Below are positions 50,046-62,050 of a stretch of DNA of 64,000 nucleotides, piece by piece. Positions within the stretch are counted from its first letter, which is position 1. Every line of letters begins with the position of its first letter. This DNA comes from Sycobia sp. Sy_11. Its lineage: Eukaryota; Arthropoda; Insecta; Hymenoptera; Epichrysomallidae. The position numbers and the translations under genes were made by a program. The stretch is from positions 932,001 through 996,000 of the forward strand of contig JACCIC010000206.1 in assembly GCA_018907035.1 (NCBI GenBank). The letters are read 5' to 3'. The notes under the pieces were generated by a model. That model did no database searches and was not told where the DNA came from. It saw only the letters and a list, made by a program, of their open reading frames with translations.

Positions 50046-51650
50046 CAATCGCGCCCGTATACGATTGCACGCATGTGTCGGTGGATCCTTCGATCCATCA
50101 GGCGCGATTATATTGGCCCCGCCAGCGTGAGAATCGTCGCGGCGCGGCTCTGCGCCTTCTTCTTAGCTTTTAAAGTATCGCCACCTACGACTTTCCTATC
50201 TACGTCTTCCTCTCCCTCTCTCCCTCTCTCTCTCTCTCTCTCACGCACAGCTACTCTCTCCCTTTTCCTCTCACTCTTTCTCTCCTCCCTCCCCCCTGCT
50301 TCTTCCCCAGCCATTGACTTTCTCAATCCCGACCGACACCTTCCTGCGCTTCGGCGTTTTATATCTTCCTCCTCCTCCCTCTCCTTCTCCTCCGCCTCCC
50401 CCCCCCCTACCTCGCTCAATGTTCTATTATCCGCGGGCTTTGTGCGCCGCGCGTGCAGTGCATTGCGCGCTCGCTCGCGCGGCGCGAGAGAGGTGGGTGT
50501 TTAGGGATCGAAAATTACACGATGTTGAGCGTCGTTTTATCTTCGACTTTTTCCCTTCTCTCTCTTCATCGGCTCTTCCTTTCCTCTTTATTTTTTAAAC
50601 CTCTTGGGAAACGTAGGCGAGACTTGTTGCCTCTCCCCCCCCCCCCAGCAACACCCCTTTTCGCTCAGTTCGTGTGTGCGTTTATGAAATATGTTTGAAG
50701 TTGGAAATTGAAGACCGGAGAATCCGTGCGCCGGTACACAATCGGCTTTTTTGCTTATGCGTGCCGGATAAAATGATGATGGTAATTGAGGAAACGTTTA
50801 GACTTTCTTGCCGGACGACTTGACCGACGGTCGCTTTTATACGGGAGGGTTTTTAGTTTCTAATTTACGGGATCAAATTTCATTACGAGCCAAGGGTAAG
50901 CTTAAGTCTCGGAATCATTCCAATAAAAACTAAATTTCTCTCCAAAAAAAAGTACTTCACCGATGGAATTAAATATATAAAATTCAATTAGTATAATATA
51001 TTTAAATGAAATAGTAAAAAAATTCAAATTTGGCATAAATGTCGAGATTTACTGCATAAAGTTTAACAAATTTTCTCTGCATCTTCCTTAAGAATATTCG
51101 GACTATTTTAAATGAATCAGATAATCAGAACTTAAATCTAACTATGTCTGATAATTTTCAATTGATCCAATTCAGCTTTCAAAAAATTGATTGACCCTAT
51201 GTTCGGTTCGCTTATAATGAACTAAAATCTTTTGAAGTAACAAAAAATAAAATACTTGAGATATTTTTTATCCTGAGCTATATTAAATAAATCCTTAAGC
51301 TGGTTGGCTGAATATGTAGTTTTGTACTGTAATTGCGGCTAAATTCGATTTCAAACTCGATTCTTCTATAAATTAAATCAGCATTACTATCATTGAGTGC
51401 AATCTATAAGTAAATAGAAAGTCATTTATAGCTATGAAATATTTTTAGAAATCCACGAGTAAAATTCTTGTCACCATCATAATACATCGATGGTTAGTGA
51501 CCTTTTCCTTTTCATCTATAAATCTCCGTATAGTTGTAACTGACGTAGGAAGTTTACATATAATTAAAAAGTTTAAGGTCCGAGCATAAATCTTGTAGAA
51601 AAAAGATTGGGATTTATAGGATGTCCTAAAAAGAAATTTCTTCACGCATC
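49740..51650. other. CpG- and pyrimidine-rich block, then AT-rich DNA
   Basis: Holds (TC)n-(TA)n (49755-49805), GA (50006-50041) and long CT-rich stretches (50200-50420). 50700-50900 is unique moderate-GC DNA. 50900-51650 is AT-rich. No gene is supported. Confidence 0.6.
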
Positions 51651-53620
51651 ATCATTTCCGTCTTTCCATTTTTCCACTCAAGTGCACAACCGAAAGCGAA
51701 AGGAGCCGAGAAACGCCGAAGTCACCGTCCTCGCGATTCAGCAATTACAATATAAAAATGCAGACGCTGCGCGATCCCCGGAATAAGAATTCGCCAGCGC
51801 TCTCAGATTCTCCCTTTCCCACTCTTTCGCTCTGTGCGCTACTATATTTTTTCCATCGCCTCCCCCCCCCCCTGAGATTCGCCCGATTCCTCATCTCCGC
51901 CGTTCCATTATTTTAACAAGAAGGAGGCGAGAGAAAAAAAAAAGAAAGAAGCAGAGGAGGCCGGATGTGCGGGCTACCGGCACCCGCGGGCGCAGCGCGC
52001 TCGAACATCTTGACGGATCGTTTCCGGCCTTTGATATTCATCGCGGGGCGGATTTGTCGCTCGGTTTAACGTTAACTCGACCGCTCGACAAGTCCCCCGG
52101 ATTCAATTAGGCTTCGACCCCACGTAATATACGCCACGTTTCGCGCTCGCACACCTGCGTAGGCGCGGAAAACGCACGGTGGAAAAAATCATAAAGTCCG
52201 CTCGAGCGGCAGGGAGTGTGTGAGTGAGAGAGAGAGAGAGTAGTTCGGGGGCGCGCAAGACAGATTGAGTCGCGCGGCGGCCGAGGAAGCTCCTTGTTCT
52301 GCGGGCGGTCGGGGCGCGGGGGAATGCGCATTACACGCGAGGTGCGCACGAGATTGCCGAATATAAAGGAGGAGGAGGAGGAGGAGGAGGAGGAGGAGAC
52401 GAGCAGGGAGCGAGGCACCGGAGATAAATGAGTTCATCCCGTCAAAGGCTTGCGCGACGCAACGGCGGCGGCGTTGCGCTCCCCTACACCTACCCTCCCT
52501 CCCCCCCCTCCTCCCCCCGCGTTCCCACCGAGATCGTTGCGGAGCGGGGCCAAATGACACATCGGGGGAGAGGCGGAAGAAGAGAGGAAAAAAGAAGAAG
52601 AATAAAGGGCGGAGGGGACGACCGAGCCTTGCATCTTTTATGAAATGCGACTAAACTGCAGATGTAATCTCTTTCTTGCCTGCGAGAGAGATCTAATGCC
52701 GGATTATGCTCGCGCGACATCGCGCTCCAAGAGGCTTAAACGAGGCGAAAGGCGCCCGTCCCGCCTCGTCCCTCCTCTCGACGACTTCCTTCCCAGGTCC
52801 TTTCGAAACTTTAACCCTCTCCGTCCCCGGCTTGGGGACAGCATTGTTCGTTCCACTCTTAACGTTCCGTGCGCGCGCGCGCGCGTCTCCTTTCCACTCT
52901 TTGTCGCGTGTGCGCGCGGGCGCCCGGTCTCGTTTTTCCCTCTCGTTGGTGGCCAAGGGGGGGGGGGAAGCCTTGCCGAGCAGGAGGCGCTACTACGCGC
53001 ATATATCCGCGCTACTCGTTTGCTCTATCTGCCCCCGGCCCGTCTCTCTCCAGAGTCTCTCTCTCTCTCTCTCTCTCTCTCTCGCCAGGTAGATGCGCGC
53101 GCCAGTGCTTCGTATGCGCGCGCGTGCGGAGGCGCGTACGCGCTCATGAGTGAAAGACCTCGTGTCCTCCCCACCCACCCCCCCCTCTCCTTCATTCCGG
53201 CTCCGATGCAGATATTCTTGGGGGCAGTCGAGGTAACAAGCTGCAGCACGCACTTCTTTTCCTTTTCATTCTGCATTTTTGAAAAGCCTCGTTTGTTAAA
53301 ATAGAGTATGTACATATTTCCGCCTGCGCCCGACTAAAAACTCTTTTCCAAAGCTTTTAATCCAGAAGGGGATTTAGTTGAGTGCAAAGTTCATTTTTTT
53401 ACTCCTGGTAGAAGATCATGTCTAGTAACCAAAAAATTTACGAAGAAATTAAGAAGAGTTTGAGTTGGGGAATACTTTGATTTTCTTCTTTTCTTTATCA
53501 AAAATTGATGCTTAAAAATTTTTTGCTCAAAAATCGGAAATCGTTATATTTGAACGTTTTTTTTACCGAACATATTGTTTCATGTATTTTTTGTAATTGG
53601 CAAGACGTTAACTATTCTTC
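51650..53620. other. CpG-rich block with (GGA)n and (CT)n tracts
   Basis: (GGA)n at 52370-52398, CG run (52871-52885), G run (about 52959-52968), CT tract (53056-53083). A 219-codon frame (52645-53304) is compositionally biased with no domain. The last 350 bp is AT-rich. Confidence 0.6.
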
Positions 53621-54600
53621 TCCTTGATTCGCGTCTCAGCTCAAATCTCCCCTTACATTCAGAGCCAAATCGTTGACATCTACCGAGTCTCGTTGCATTA
53701 TTAATTCGAAGACACGAATGTTTCAACGAGCCTACGCCTCAATTCGTTTGGGACAAAAAATATTATTGCATTGTTCGGACAGGCGCGCACGCCTCGTTTA
53801 CGCTCGCCTGGCGAAATCCTTCCACAGAAATACAAAAACAACTGTACTCGCAGCTGAACAACGAAATGAGAGCTCTGCTCTATCGGAAAAATCCTCGCAG
53901 CGGCGCGGATTTCTCCGCCAATCGTGCCTCGTCGCAGAGACGCATCCAATACGATATTCCGGGGGCAGCCCCCTGTCCTCGCGCGCGATGTACCGTGTAA
54001 AAAGGGTTCTCGCGCAGCCGAACCGCCTCGCGAGAAGCCCCCCCCCCCGCGCCTGGAACAAAGACGCAGAACGCGAACGGTCCGGGCGGGGTGGGGCGGC
54101 AGAGAGGGAGGACGATGCGAGTGGGAGCCGGGGGAATAAAAAGGCCGGCTCGCTCGCGCCGGATGAGAATCGAAAACCGACATGTCCAGGCGGTGTGTCC
54201 CCCGCTGCGAGACACTCGTAATGACCGGCCCGATCTTATCAGCCACCCCCCCCCCACCCTCCGAGGGTGGAAGAGGAAGAGAGAGGCTCGCAGGAGCCTC
54301 TCTCCTCGGCCATTGTATACTTATCTCTCGGGCCGAGCGGAGAGTTCGACTTCTCGCCGTCTTTCTCTCCTCCATTCCCGCCTGCACCTCCGCCTCCTCT
54401 TCGTCCCCTCCCCCCCGCAAATCCCGCCGTATCCCCCGAACCCCTTCGTCTTTCTCACTTTTGTATAAAATAAATCTATCTCTATCTGACTCGTCGCGGG
54501 GCCGCGGCAGTGCGCGAGCGTGCGCGAGCGCCGCGCGCGCCGAGCGGGTGCACGTGAAGGTGGCCAGCGCGGGAAGCAGCGGGAGCGGGAGCCGAGGCCG
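53620..54600. other. CpG-rich block with the window's longest open frame, judged spurious
   Basis: A 326-codon minus-strand frame (53701-54681) overlaps long frames on the plus strand. It is rich in Arg, Pro, Gly and Ser without any motif, signal peptide or domain, as expected where AT-rich stop codons are rare. A 10-bp unit TGCGCGAGCG is duplicated in tandem at 54511-54530. The block could act as a CpG-rich promoter for the candidate exon just downstream. Confidence 0.5.
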
Positions 54601-54604
54601 GGGC

Positions 54605-54770
54605 GATATATAGTCGGAAGGATTTCTGTCTAGTTCGGAAAGAACTGTCTCCCTGTCGGGGCTGAGTTTATTATCGCTCAACCATCTCTCCTCCTATTCC
54701 CTCTTTCTCTTCGCCGCGGCGCGCCTCGCGCTCTCGCTCCCCGTCCGTATAATGCCCTCCGTCGGTAAGT
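54605..54770 (+). promoter_or_regulatory. Candidate promoter and first exon ending in a GTAAGT donor
   Basis: A TATATA element (54607-54612) sits at the edge of a CpG-rich block. It is followed by about 140 bp of pyrimidine-rich, leader-like sequence. An ATG (54752) then reads four codons (MPSV) into a consensus splice donor, G/GTAAGT (donor 54765-54770). The order of TATA box, leader, start codon and donor is coherent for a first coding exon, but each part is common and no downstream exon was recognised. Confidence 0.2.
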
Positions 54771-55086
54771 ACGAATCGCGCCAGCGAGAGCCCGCGGCCT
54801 TTACGCGCGACGAACAGGATAAGGACGGGGAGGCAGAGACTCGGGGGCTCCTGCTTGCAAGGTGCTTTTTTATCTGGAACACATCGCGAAGCATTTGTGG
54901 AGGACTTGCGATTTTTTTACTCCTTCTTCTCACATGGCCATTGTTATTATGTGGGATTCTTTCGCCATCGCAATTGTCCAATTTAAACAATTTTCTCCTT
55001 GGATTTTATCATTTTCTCGATTTTCGTTAAAATAAATTTTAATTTTATCGCTTTTTTTTAGACCTTAGATAGGAAATTTCAACGAA

Positions 55087-55311
55087 ATGAGCGAACAAAG
55101 AATTTTATCAGATGAAATTTTCGAGTTTTTGCGATTTTTTCATTATTTTTTAGACATAAATATTGAAGTTCTTTTATCCGAGATCTTATTTATCATTCTT
55201 ACAAAGTATTACACGGTTGTCAAATATGTAGTTCTCTATACGTCTTTGAGATCAATCTGCGGATTTCCAACCTTCGTTTGCTTCATAATCCCATCATTAT
55301 ATGAAATGTAG
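55087..55311 (+). CDS. Hydrophobic open frame in AT-rich DNA (unrecognised)
   Basis: This 74-codon frame in AT-rich DNA starts MSEQRILSDEIFEFLRFF and is followed by two or three hydrophobic stretches. Such a length without a stop is less common in AT-rich than in GC-rich sequence. It could be a fragment of a membrane-protein exon or chance. No splice signals decide it. Confidence 0.1.
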   Translation: MSEQRILSDEIFEFLRFFHYFLDINIEVLLSEILFIILTKYYTVVKYVVLYTSLRSICGFPTFVCFIIPSLYEM

Positions 55312-55575
55312 CGGAAGCAAAGATATTTCTGCATTATTTTTCAGGGCTGTATTCTTCAAATAAGTTATCATATAAAATCTGTAGATATTAGTCAGAAAAC
55401 TTTACCAATGAGTTTGACATGTGTTATGGAACATAAAAGTGTCCATTTTATTCTTTTTTTCACCCCAAATATCTTATAACGTAATGTTAAACGACAAAGA
55501 ATCCATATAAGTTCGTTCAGTTTATGGAATACAAGTTGCAACAACATTTTTTTCCATATATGTGGTTATATTCAA

Positions 55576-55592
55576 AGGTCATTTAAAGGTCA
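55576..55592 (+). promoter_or_regulatory. AGGTCA direct repeat with 5-bp spacer (DR5)
   Basis: AGGTCA (55576-55581), TTTAA, AGGTCA (55587-55592). Each half-site is preceded by AA. Direct repeats of AGGTCA are the generic binding arrangement of nuclear-receptor dimers. A single site in AT-rich DNA is weak evidence of function. Confidence 0.25.
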
Positions 55593-55654
55593 AATTAAAA
55601 AAAAAAACAACAAAAAACTAATATTATCATGACCTAAGTAGACAAACAGACTGC

Positions 55655-55700
55655 TCATGTGATGCAATAGATAAGCGTAGATTTTGATGCTCGAGTCCAG
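55655..55700 (+). repeat. Possible decayed tRNA or tRNA-derived SINE fragment
   Basis: GATGCAATAGATAAGCG (55661-55677) resembles the D-arm (A box) of a tRNA such as Arg, and GCTCGAGTCC (55689-55698) resembles the B box GGTTCGANTCC. They are in the right order, but the space between them is too short for an anticodon arm and the acceptor ends do not pair. If real it is a shortened relic. It is not a functional tRNA. Confidence 0.15.
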
Positions 55701-56027
55701 GATCATAAATAATTATTCTTCCTATTCTAAAATGAAAAGCTGACCCTGAAATTGTCATTACTGATTTTCAGATCAAATTCAACAATGAATTCATTTAAGA
55801 AAATCCTAAAACTATTGAAAATCACTAATAATAGAAGATATGATTAGTTTTTCATATCCGTTACAATAATAATATTACGAAGAATATTAAAATCAGCACT
55901 GTGTACATATAAAATTAGTAGTAATTTTAGAAGTATAATATAAACATTTGGAAAACAGTGTAAATGAGATAAATAAAATCTTGCACGTGCAGAATAGTAT
56001 TAAAAATGTGAAACTTTAAATATATAA

Positions 56028-56075
<48 letters not shown>

Positions 56076-56439
56076 TTTATTTACTTTTAAAAAGTTCTTT
56101 AAAAAGTACGAACTTTATTGGAAATAATTGATCTTGAATAATATTAGATTTACTGGATGGAACTAAAGTACATTCGATTTATTACATGAAATTCGTAAGA
56201 TTCAGTGTTAAATCTAAAAGATTATTTTTTAGAAAAGTAGCTTAATTTTGTTCGGCGAAATGAAAAAACTATTTTATTTTTAAGAAAAACTCTTTGGATA
56301 TTCCATGAAATCAATAAATAAACGCATATTTCCATAAGATTACCGAATATTTCAATAAAAATTTATTTATCATAAATATGCCGAAACTTTTTTTCGAACA
56401 CTATAATTCACCGTTTTATCGAATTTTAAGTGAAATTAA

Positions 56440-57005
56440 AGTTTAAATGGGCGACTATAAGGCGCCGCTTATTCCCGAAAAATATCGAGTTATGTATCGG
56501 CGAGCAGACAAAAAAAGAGCCCCATCGCACCCCCTCTCCACCTCTCCGTTCACCCATCAATTCTCATCAGCTCGCAAATCCAGGATCTCGAAACGGCCAG
56601 CAAGCCCCCAACCCCCCCCCCACCGCCCGGCAAAAAGTTTTTCCCATCGGCGCACATAAATATTACTCAAGCGCAAATCTGCGCTAGCGCGCGCGCGCGC
56701 GGCCCCCTCCGCGGGCTTTCCCGCGACGACGCACCGAAAATTCCGGCGCAAGGGCGAAACGGCGCGTGTGGATGCCTCCGACCCCCCTCCCCCATAATGG
56801 CCGCGCGCCAATAGGCCGCAAGGCGCACCACTCCCCCAATCCCTTTCCTAAACGTTTCACTAACGAGAACGCAAACAAGCCCTCCGCCCGAGCGACTAGA
56901 AGAGGGCTAAGGAGGCACTCGATCTCCGACCGCAGCTGAGAAAGAGCACGGTGGATCGTATACTGCCCCCGTATCAAATACGTACGCGAATCGGCGTCGC
57001 GAGAG

Positions 57006-57046
<41 letters not shown>

Positions 57047-57375
57047 GAGAGAAAGACAGAGAGAATTCATTGTATGTCCGAAACTCAGCTCGGAGGCTGG
57101 CTAGCGGGCTTTCTCCCGCATCTTTGTCCGGTGCATGCTATATGTACCGTACCGAGGGCTCTCCACTCCTCTCGCCGACAGTCATTTATCCCCGCGCGAG
57201 ACTGTGGCTCCTCTCCCCCCCTCCCCCATCACCCCCCACCCCAACCACATCGCGCACTGTAACGTCCGAGGCGCGCGTCATTTGCACGGAAGGTAATAAT
57301 TAGCCAGCCTCCCGCATTCCCGCGCACCGCCGCGTCGCGTCGCACGGCGAACCCTCGCAAATTGAGGGTGGAGTG
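56440..57375. other. CpG-rich block with a GA tract
   Basis: C- and G-rich DNA with a GA tract (57009-57040). Frames are Pro-, Arg- and Ser-biased and domain-free. Confidence 0.6.
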
Positions 57376-57768
57376 GTTAATTAACGGTAATAATAATTAG
57401 TTGGCGGCCGCGAGACACATCGTTCGGAGGAGGCTGGAGCTGCGGCGCCCTCTCTGACGCCCTTCGCACGTACCCCCCTCCCCCCACCGCCGTGCCGGCA
57501 ACCCTGACTTATCGAATGAGAAAGTATGTTCCATTGTAATTGAGCATTATGAGGCACGGCCTGATGGTGCGTAAGTGCGCGCGCGCGCGCGGGGTTAACC
57601 TGGCGCCGGTGTCGTTGTCGCGGTTGCGGCGGCGCGACGCGGGGTGGAAATTTTACGAAACGAGCGGACAATGGCTGCTGCTTATAGGCTTTGAAACGAG
57701 CTGATTTACTCGGGCCTCTCTCGGGTTTCTCGCCCGGCTTGCCTCTCGTCGGCTCGCTTCTTCGCTCC

Positions 57769-57822
<54 letters not shown>

Positions 57823-58219
57823 TAAAAAGGGGGCCTCGCTGGATGCCGCTCCGGCGGATTAACCGAGAACAGTAACCGACACGCTAATGTTTTAAGCGGT
57901 ATTGTAAAATGTGTATAGACGTATACCGGGGAAAATGCGCTTAACCAGTTCCTCGTTACGGGATGATATATCCCGACATTACCGGAACCAAAGCTGTGCG
58001 CATTAATCACGTCTATAATAAGATCGATCTACGTAATCGTCGTTTCAAGTCCGCGTTTACATTTCATGGAAGAGTTTACGTAACGGCAGCTACGTAATAG
58101 CGTACGTTCGAACGCGGGGCATTGTTCGTTTTTTCATCGTTCGCCAATGGGGAAAAGGTAATCGCTCGTAATTAATTACAAGTAAGCATTATTGTTTTCC
58201 TTTGGTGAAATTACGAGCG
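57376..58219. promoter_or_regulatory. Candidate cis-regulatory module with bZIP- and homeodomain-type sites
   Basis: Three TACGTAA cores lie within 69 bp (58030-58037, 58076-58083, 58091-58098). The middle one is TTACGTAA, the optimal PAR-bZIP/C/EBP-type palindrome. GTTAATTAAC (57376-57385), followed by TAATAATAATTA, and GTAATTAATTAC (58168-58179) carry paired TAAT homeodomain cores. An inverted repeat CGCTCGTAATT/AATTACGAGCG spans 58163-58173 and 58209-58219. The stretch also holds a (GT)n tract but is otherwise unique. Site clustering suggests an enhancer; the bound factors are inferred. Confidence 0.3.
57775..57820. repeat. (GT)n microsatellite, about 46 bp
   Basis: The longest GT run in the window, able to adopt Z-DNA. 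It lies inside the candidate regulatory module. Confidence 0.95.
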
Positions 58220-58363
58220 TTAGATTATTTAGACTCGTTTCGACAACTAGTTCGTAGTCTCGCCTATAAGCGTCGCGCGTTCCAGATTCGCTGGCGAACG
58301 GCCAGTATCGTAAAATTGACAGGAAGTAATCTGTGGCTTACGAATGAAATCGCGGATTTTTAA

Positions 58364-58528
58364 TATCCGCACCAAATATACATTTATCTGTCACCGCGTG
58401 TTTCAGGAAATGTCCAAGGGTCAAGGATCAAGATACGCAAAATAATTAAATTGCCTTCGGCCGCCGCTGATATTACTGTCGAAGTAAATTGGACATTGCC
58501 ATTTACCAATAATCCTTTCATTGTGCAA
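58364..58528 (+). other. Short open frame containing a splice acceptor
   Basis: This frame stays open for 55 codons and includes the stretch LPSAAADITVEVNW. A GTGTTTCAG acceptor ends at 58406, and a weak donor (GAA/GTAAAT, 58483) follows, so a 76-nt exon 58407-58482 is conceivable. The sequence is not repetitive. No family is recognised; chance is a fair alternative. Confidence 0.1.
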
Positions 58529-59071
58529 TGAGAACTAATATCAAGTTGTATTAATTTTAAGCAAAATTATAATGGCTATATTGGATATAGTAGAGATTTT
58601 ACAAAATACTGAATTTTATCCCGATATAATGAAATTTCTATGGAAGCATTGACGTGAGATTTTTAAAAGCCGGATTTAGAGACTAAGAGGGACTAATTGA
58701 ACCAAATTGCTACTAACATATAAAGTACATTAGAAGTATATGGAGCTGCCAGTCAAATGGTATATTCAGAGCTAATGAGCGCATTCCAGAAAAATAAGTA
58801 TACCGAGATGAAATCCTTTTAGTGGATAACAGACACGTTGACATGTTTATGCATTTCCACACTGATCTCATGAAATTATTCAAAAAACTAAGTTCAAATA
58901 CATTTTAGGAATTTATTGGAAAGAATTTCGTAACGTTATATTATATTACTTTTACTGATAGATAAAAAAAACTGATTAAATTTTCATTTTTCATAGATTC
59001 CAATATACAAATTAAAACTGATTCTGCATGTTAAAATTTGATCCACGTAACATATATTCATTATATTACAG

Positions 59072-59100
59072 ATGGCTGTTTTCAGTGCAACTAAGAAAGG
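59072..59100 (+). other. Candidate 29-nt microexon
   Basis: A TTATATTACAG acceptor ends at 59071. The next 29 nt begin with ATG and read MAVFSATKK plus two bases, and end directly at a GTGAGT donor (59101-59106). Both signals are close to consensus and flank GC-richer bases inside AT-rich DNA. An alternative acceptor (TTTTCAG ending at 59084) would give a 16-nt exon. No homologous protein is recognised. Confidence 0.18.
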
Positions 59101-59106
59101 GTGAGT

Positions 59107-59865
59107 TGATAATAATAAATATTAATTTGAAATGCTTGGTGATAATTTATTCAAATCTAATTTATCTAATTATCATATACGTAAAAAACTTATAAACTGC
59201 AGAGGGAAAAATATAAATAACGCAGTGGTATACAAAACCAAAAAAAAAAAAAAAATGGAAGCAAAAGAGAGTAATAGACAGGCACCACCAGCACGGAGCC
59301 CGAGTTAAAATCTTTCATCCTTGCTAAATCCTGGCGAAATTCACGCGCAATAAGATCATATTTCATACGTAATAATTAGGGTCCAGCCAACCCTCCCTCA
59401 CCCTGCCCTCACTTGGCCCGAGCGTCAACCACGAGTAAAAGAGGTGTAACGCTCGTTCTGGCCGGTGCGGCCGCGGTGCGGCGGTCTCTTGCTCTCCTCT
59501 CGCTACGGCGGCACCACACAGATCCAAGCATTAACGGACCTCTATTTGGGTGTTCTCGAGATAGCTACGCGGGGGAGGGGGGGGGGAAGCAGCAACCGTG
59601 TACGAAAACGCAAGAGGCGAGAGAAGGCTCGGTGGTGGGGGGGGGGGGATGGAGCAGGAGAGGAAACCTCTCTGCACGCGTATATTATAATTTTGGCAGC
59701 GGGCCACGGGCAGTTTTCCCTTCGCCCGCGCGTATATGCGTATACGTGTACCGTTACGCACATATGCGCTGGCTTACACAGAGGGGCGAACGACGTACGA
59801 ACGATGTTAGCGAAAGGGCGAAAAAATAGGAGAGGAAAAGGCTGAAGACAAAGTTCTTGGCACCA

Positions 59866-59913
<48 letters not shown>

Positions 59914-60560
59914 CGAACAGGAAGGAGGAGGAGGATTGGATACTGCCCTATACCGTGGCGACTTTCCCGGACGCTAAATGAAATTATTCTCGCGGGCATT
60001 GTCCCTTCTCTCCTCTTTATTCGCGAAAATGTAAATTGGGCAGGGGTTAGGCGAGGCCATTACACTAAATTTCCGAAGCCATGTGTTTGTCATTTAATTT
60101 GCCTATGGGTGTCAACCGTATTAAAGATATCTATATATACATATATCACGAAAGATCTTTTTTTCGTTATGTCCCCTTCTCGTACTCTTCCTATCACACT
60201 CTCACTTTGTCTCTTTCTGCTATTTTCTTGTCGGCATCGGAATAAAGCATGAATCATTGATCTTTAAAGGCCTTTACATGGTTGCACCGCTCTCTCTCTC
60301 TCTCTCCTCTCTCTCTCTCGTTCTCAATCCCGCTCTATGCCTTCTTCTTCTCTATATGGGCTCTGATAAATATTCAAGAGCCACGGCCAGTTATAGGGCA
60401 TGTATTGAAGCGATGTAAGGACAGGGTCGAGAAAGAGCGCATAGGGGAAGAGATTTTTGTATGTGGTGGGTCTATCTCTCTCTCTCTCTCTCTCTCCCAT
60501 GTGCGACGAGGTGTGCGTGTATATAGTGCATGAGTGTTTTATGTCATTAGTATTTCAAAA
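59107..60560. other. AT-rich then GC-rich DNA with G-runs and GA/CT tracts
   Basis: G runs lie near 59577-59586 and 59637-59649, a GA tract at 59873-59910, and CT tracts at 60291-60305 and 60475-60496. No gene is supported. Confidence 0.6.
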
Positions 60561-61515
60561 GTCCCTAATCCATTAGTCGCGATTCGTTGTGCTAGGAGGA
60601 TTCTAGTTACGTACCCTCCCGAAGAATGAAAAAGCGAATATTTATACTCTTTATTTTTCATATGCACAATCCGTAAGCTTGTCTTTTTCGTTTTCAAAGT
60701 ATTTATTAATTTTAGGTTATTAAAGAATTTCTAAATTGTATTGTATATCGTAAACCATCGTTATTCGATAATTTCAATTAAAATTAATCTATATTCTTTC
60801 AACAATAAAGATTTATTACATTTTTCCTGCACGTACTCACCCGCTTAACAGCTGTATTCTATACATGTTATGAAAAAGCTGCGATATAAATGATTTATAA
60901 ATGACTATAGCGGCTATATTTAATACGAAAAATAACATAGTACAATACATCCTTAATATTTTACATACTTTTATGCGGCAGTGTATAATTTAATTTATAT
61001 CAATTTAACTTTAAAGTCGAGTAGAAAACAAATATGTTAGTGTTTATCTCATTTATAAATTTTCTTATATGGTCTATGCTTTTTTCTCTATTAGTTATTC
61101 AAATACAAAAATCTAAAATTTTGCATGTCATTAAATGTTCTAAATGTCAGTAGAAATTCTTATGTTTGTGCTAAAACTTATATTTTGATAAAACTAACTA
61201 CCTGCTTTATGATTTAATTGAAATCTTGATACAAAATTTAAATAATTGCGAATGATTAATATATTAACTGTTCGTATCTATAAGAGTGACAAAAAAAAAT
61301 TTATTGTGAAAAATTAATAACGAAATTTTGGAAAGGTTCATTTAAATATTTTATAAAATTAATAGACTGTCCGACGAAAGTAACACTGTGATGTTACTTT
61401 TCTCAACAAATAAATTTTACAGATTTTATTTCTAATACCACATCATACGTGCGACTCGGTACGCGCGCATCTGTTCTAGTATTGATCTAATAGTTCTATC
61501 CTTCCCGTTATTCGC

Positions 61516-61564
<49 letters not shown>

Positions 61565-62050
61565 CGATCTAATATATGACTCTGTTTTGTAGTTTTATTC
61601 GATAAAATTCATATTGCGCATTTTTAAAATGTATGTTCGAAAGTTTTCTTTTATCTCCAAACATTTATACACCGCGATATAAAAGAACGAGTGTGGTATA
61701 AATTTCGCATATTAGATAAAAGAATTTTTTTATCATATTCCCTTTCTTAAGATAAAACTCTGTTGTATGCGCATTTCAAATGCGAATATATGAAATACAT
61801 TTATGGAACCCTTTAAGCTTTCAAATTTAATGCAGAGACTTTTGAAGTATGTAATCTCTAAATTTTGTGACATCGATTTACGATTCTGTTTAGGTATATT
61901 AATAAAATTTAAAAAACTAGCTTAAGGTTCACAAAATCTAATATTTTAATTTGACAATCATTTCAGGTATTATGGCATTAAAAAGATTTATAAAAAATGC
62001 TTAAATGGACTATATCAAGAAGTTATGTATAAGAATAACTTTCATATTAC
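60560..62050. other. AT-rich DNA with a (TA)n tract, leading to the long palindrome
   Basis: (TA)n at 61519-61562, otherwise unique AT-rich DNA with no supported frame. Confidence 0.65.

Larger units (their letters stand above)
55312..56440. other. AT-rich DNA with a (TA)n tract
   Basis: Unique AT-rich sequence. AAATATAT-type repeats merge into (TA)n at 56033-56070. No gene is seen beyond the DR5 and tRNA-like sequences listed separately. Confidence 0.6.

Noticed and set aside
53701..54681. 326-codon minus-strand open frame, the longest in the window
   Set aside because: It lies in CpG-rich DNA that is also open on the other strand, is biased to Arg, Pro, Gly and Ser, and shows no domain, motif or splice structure.
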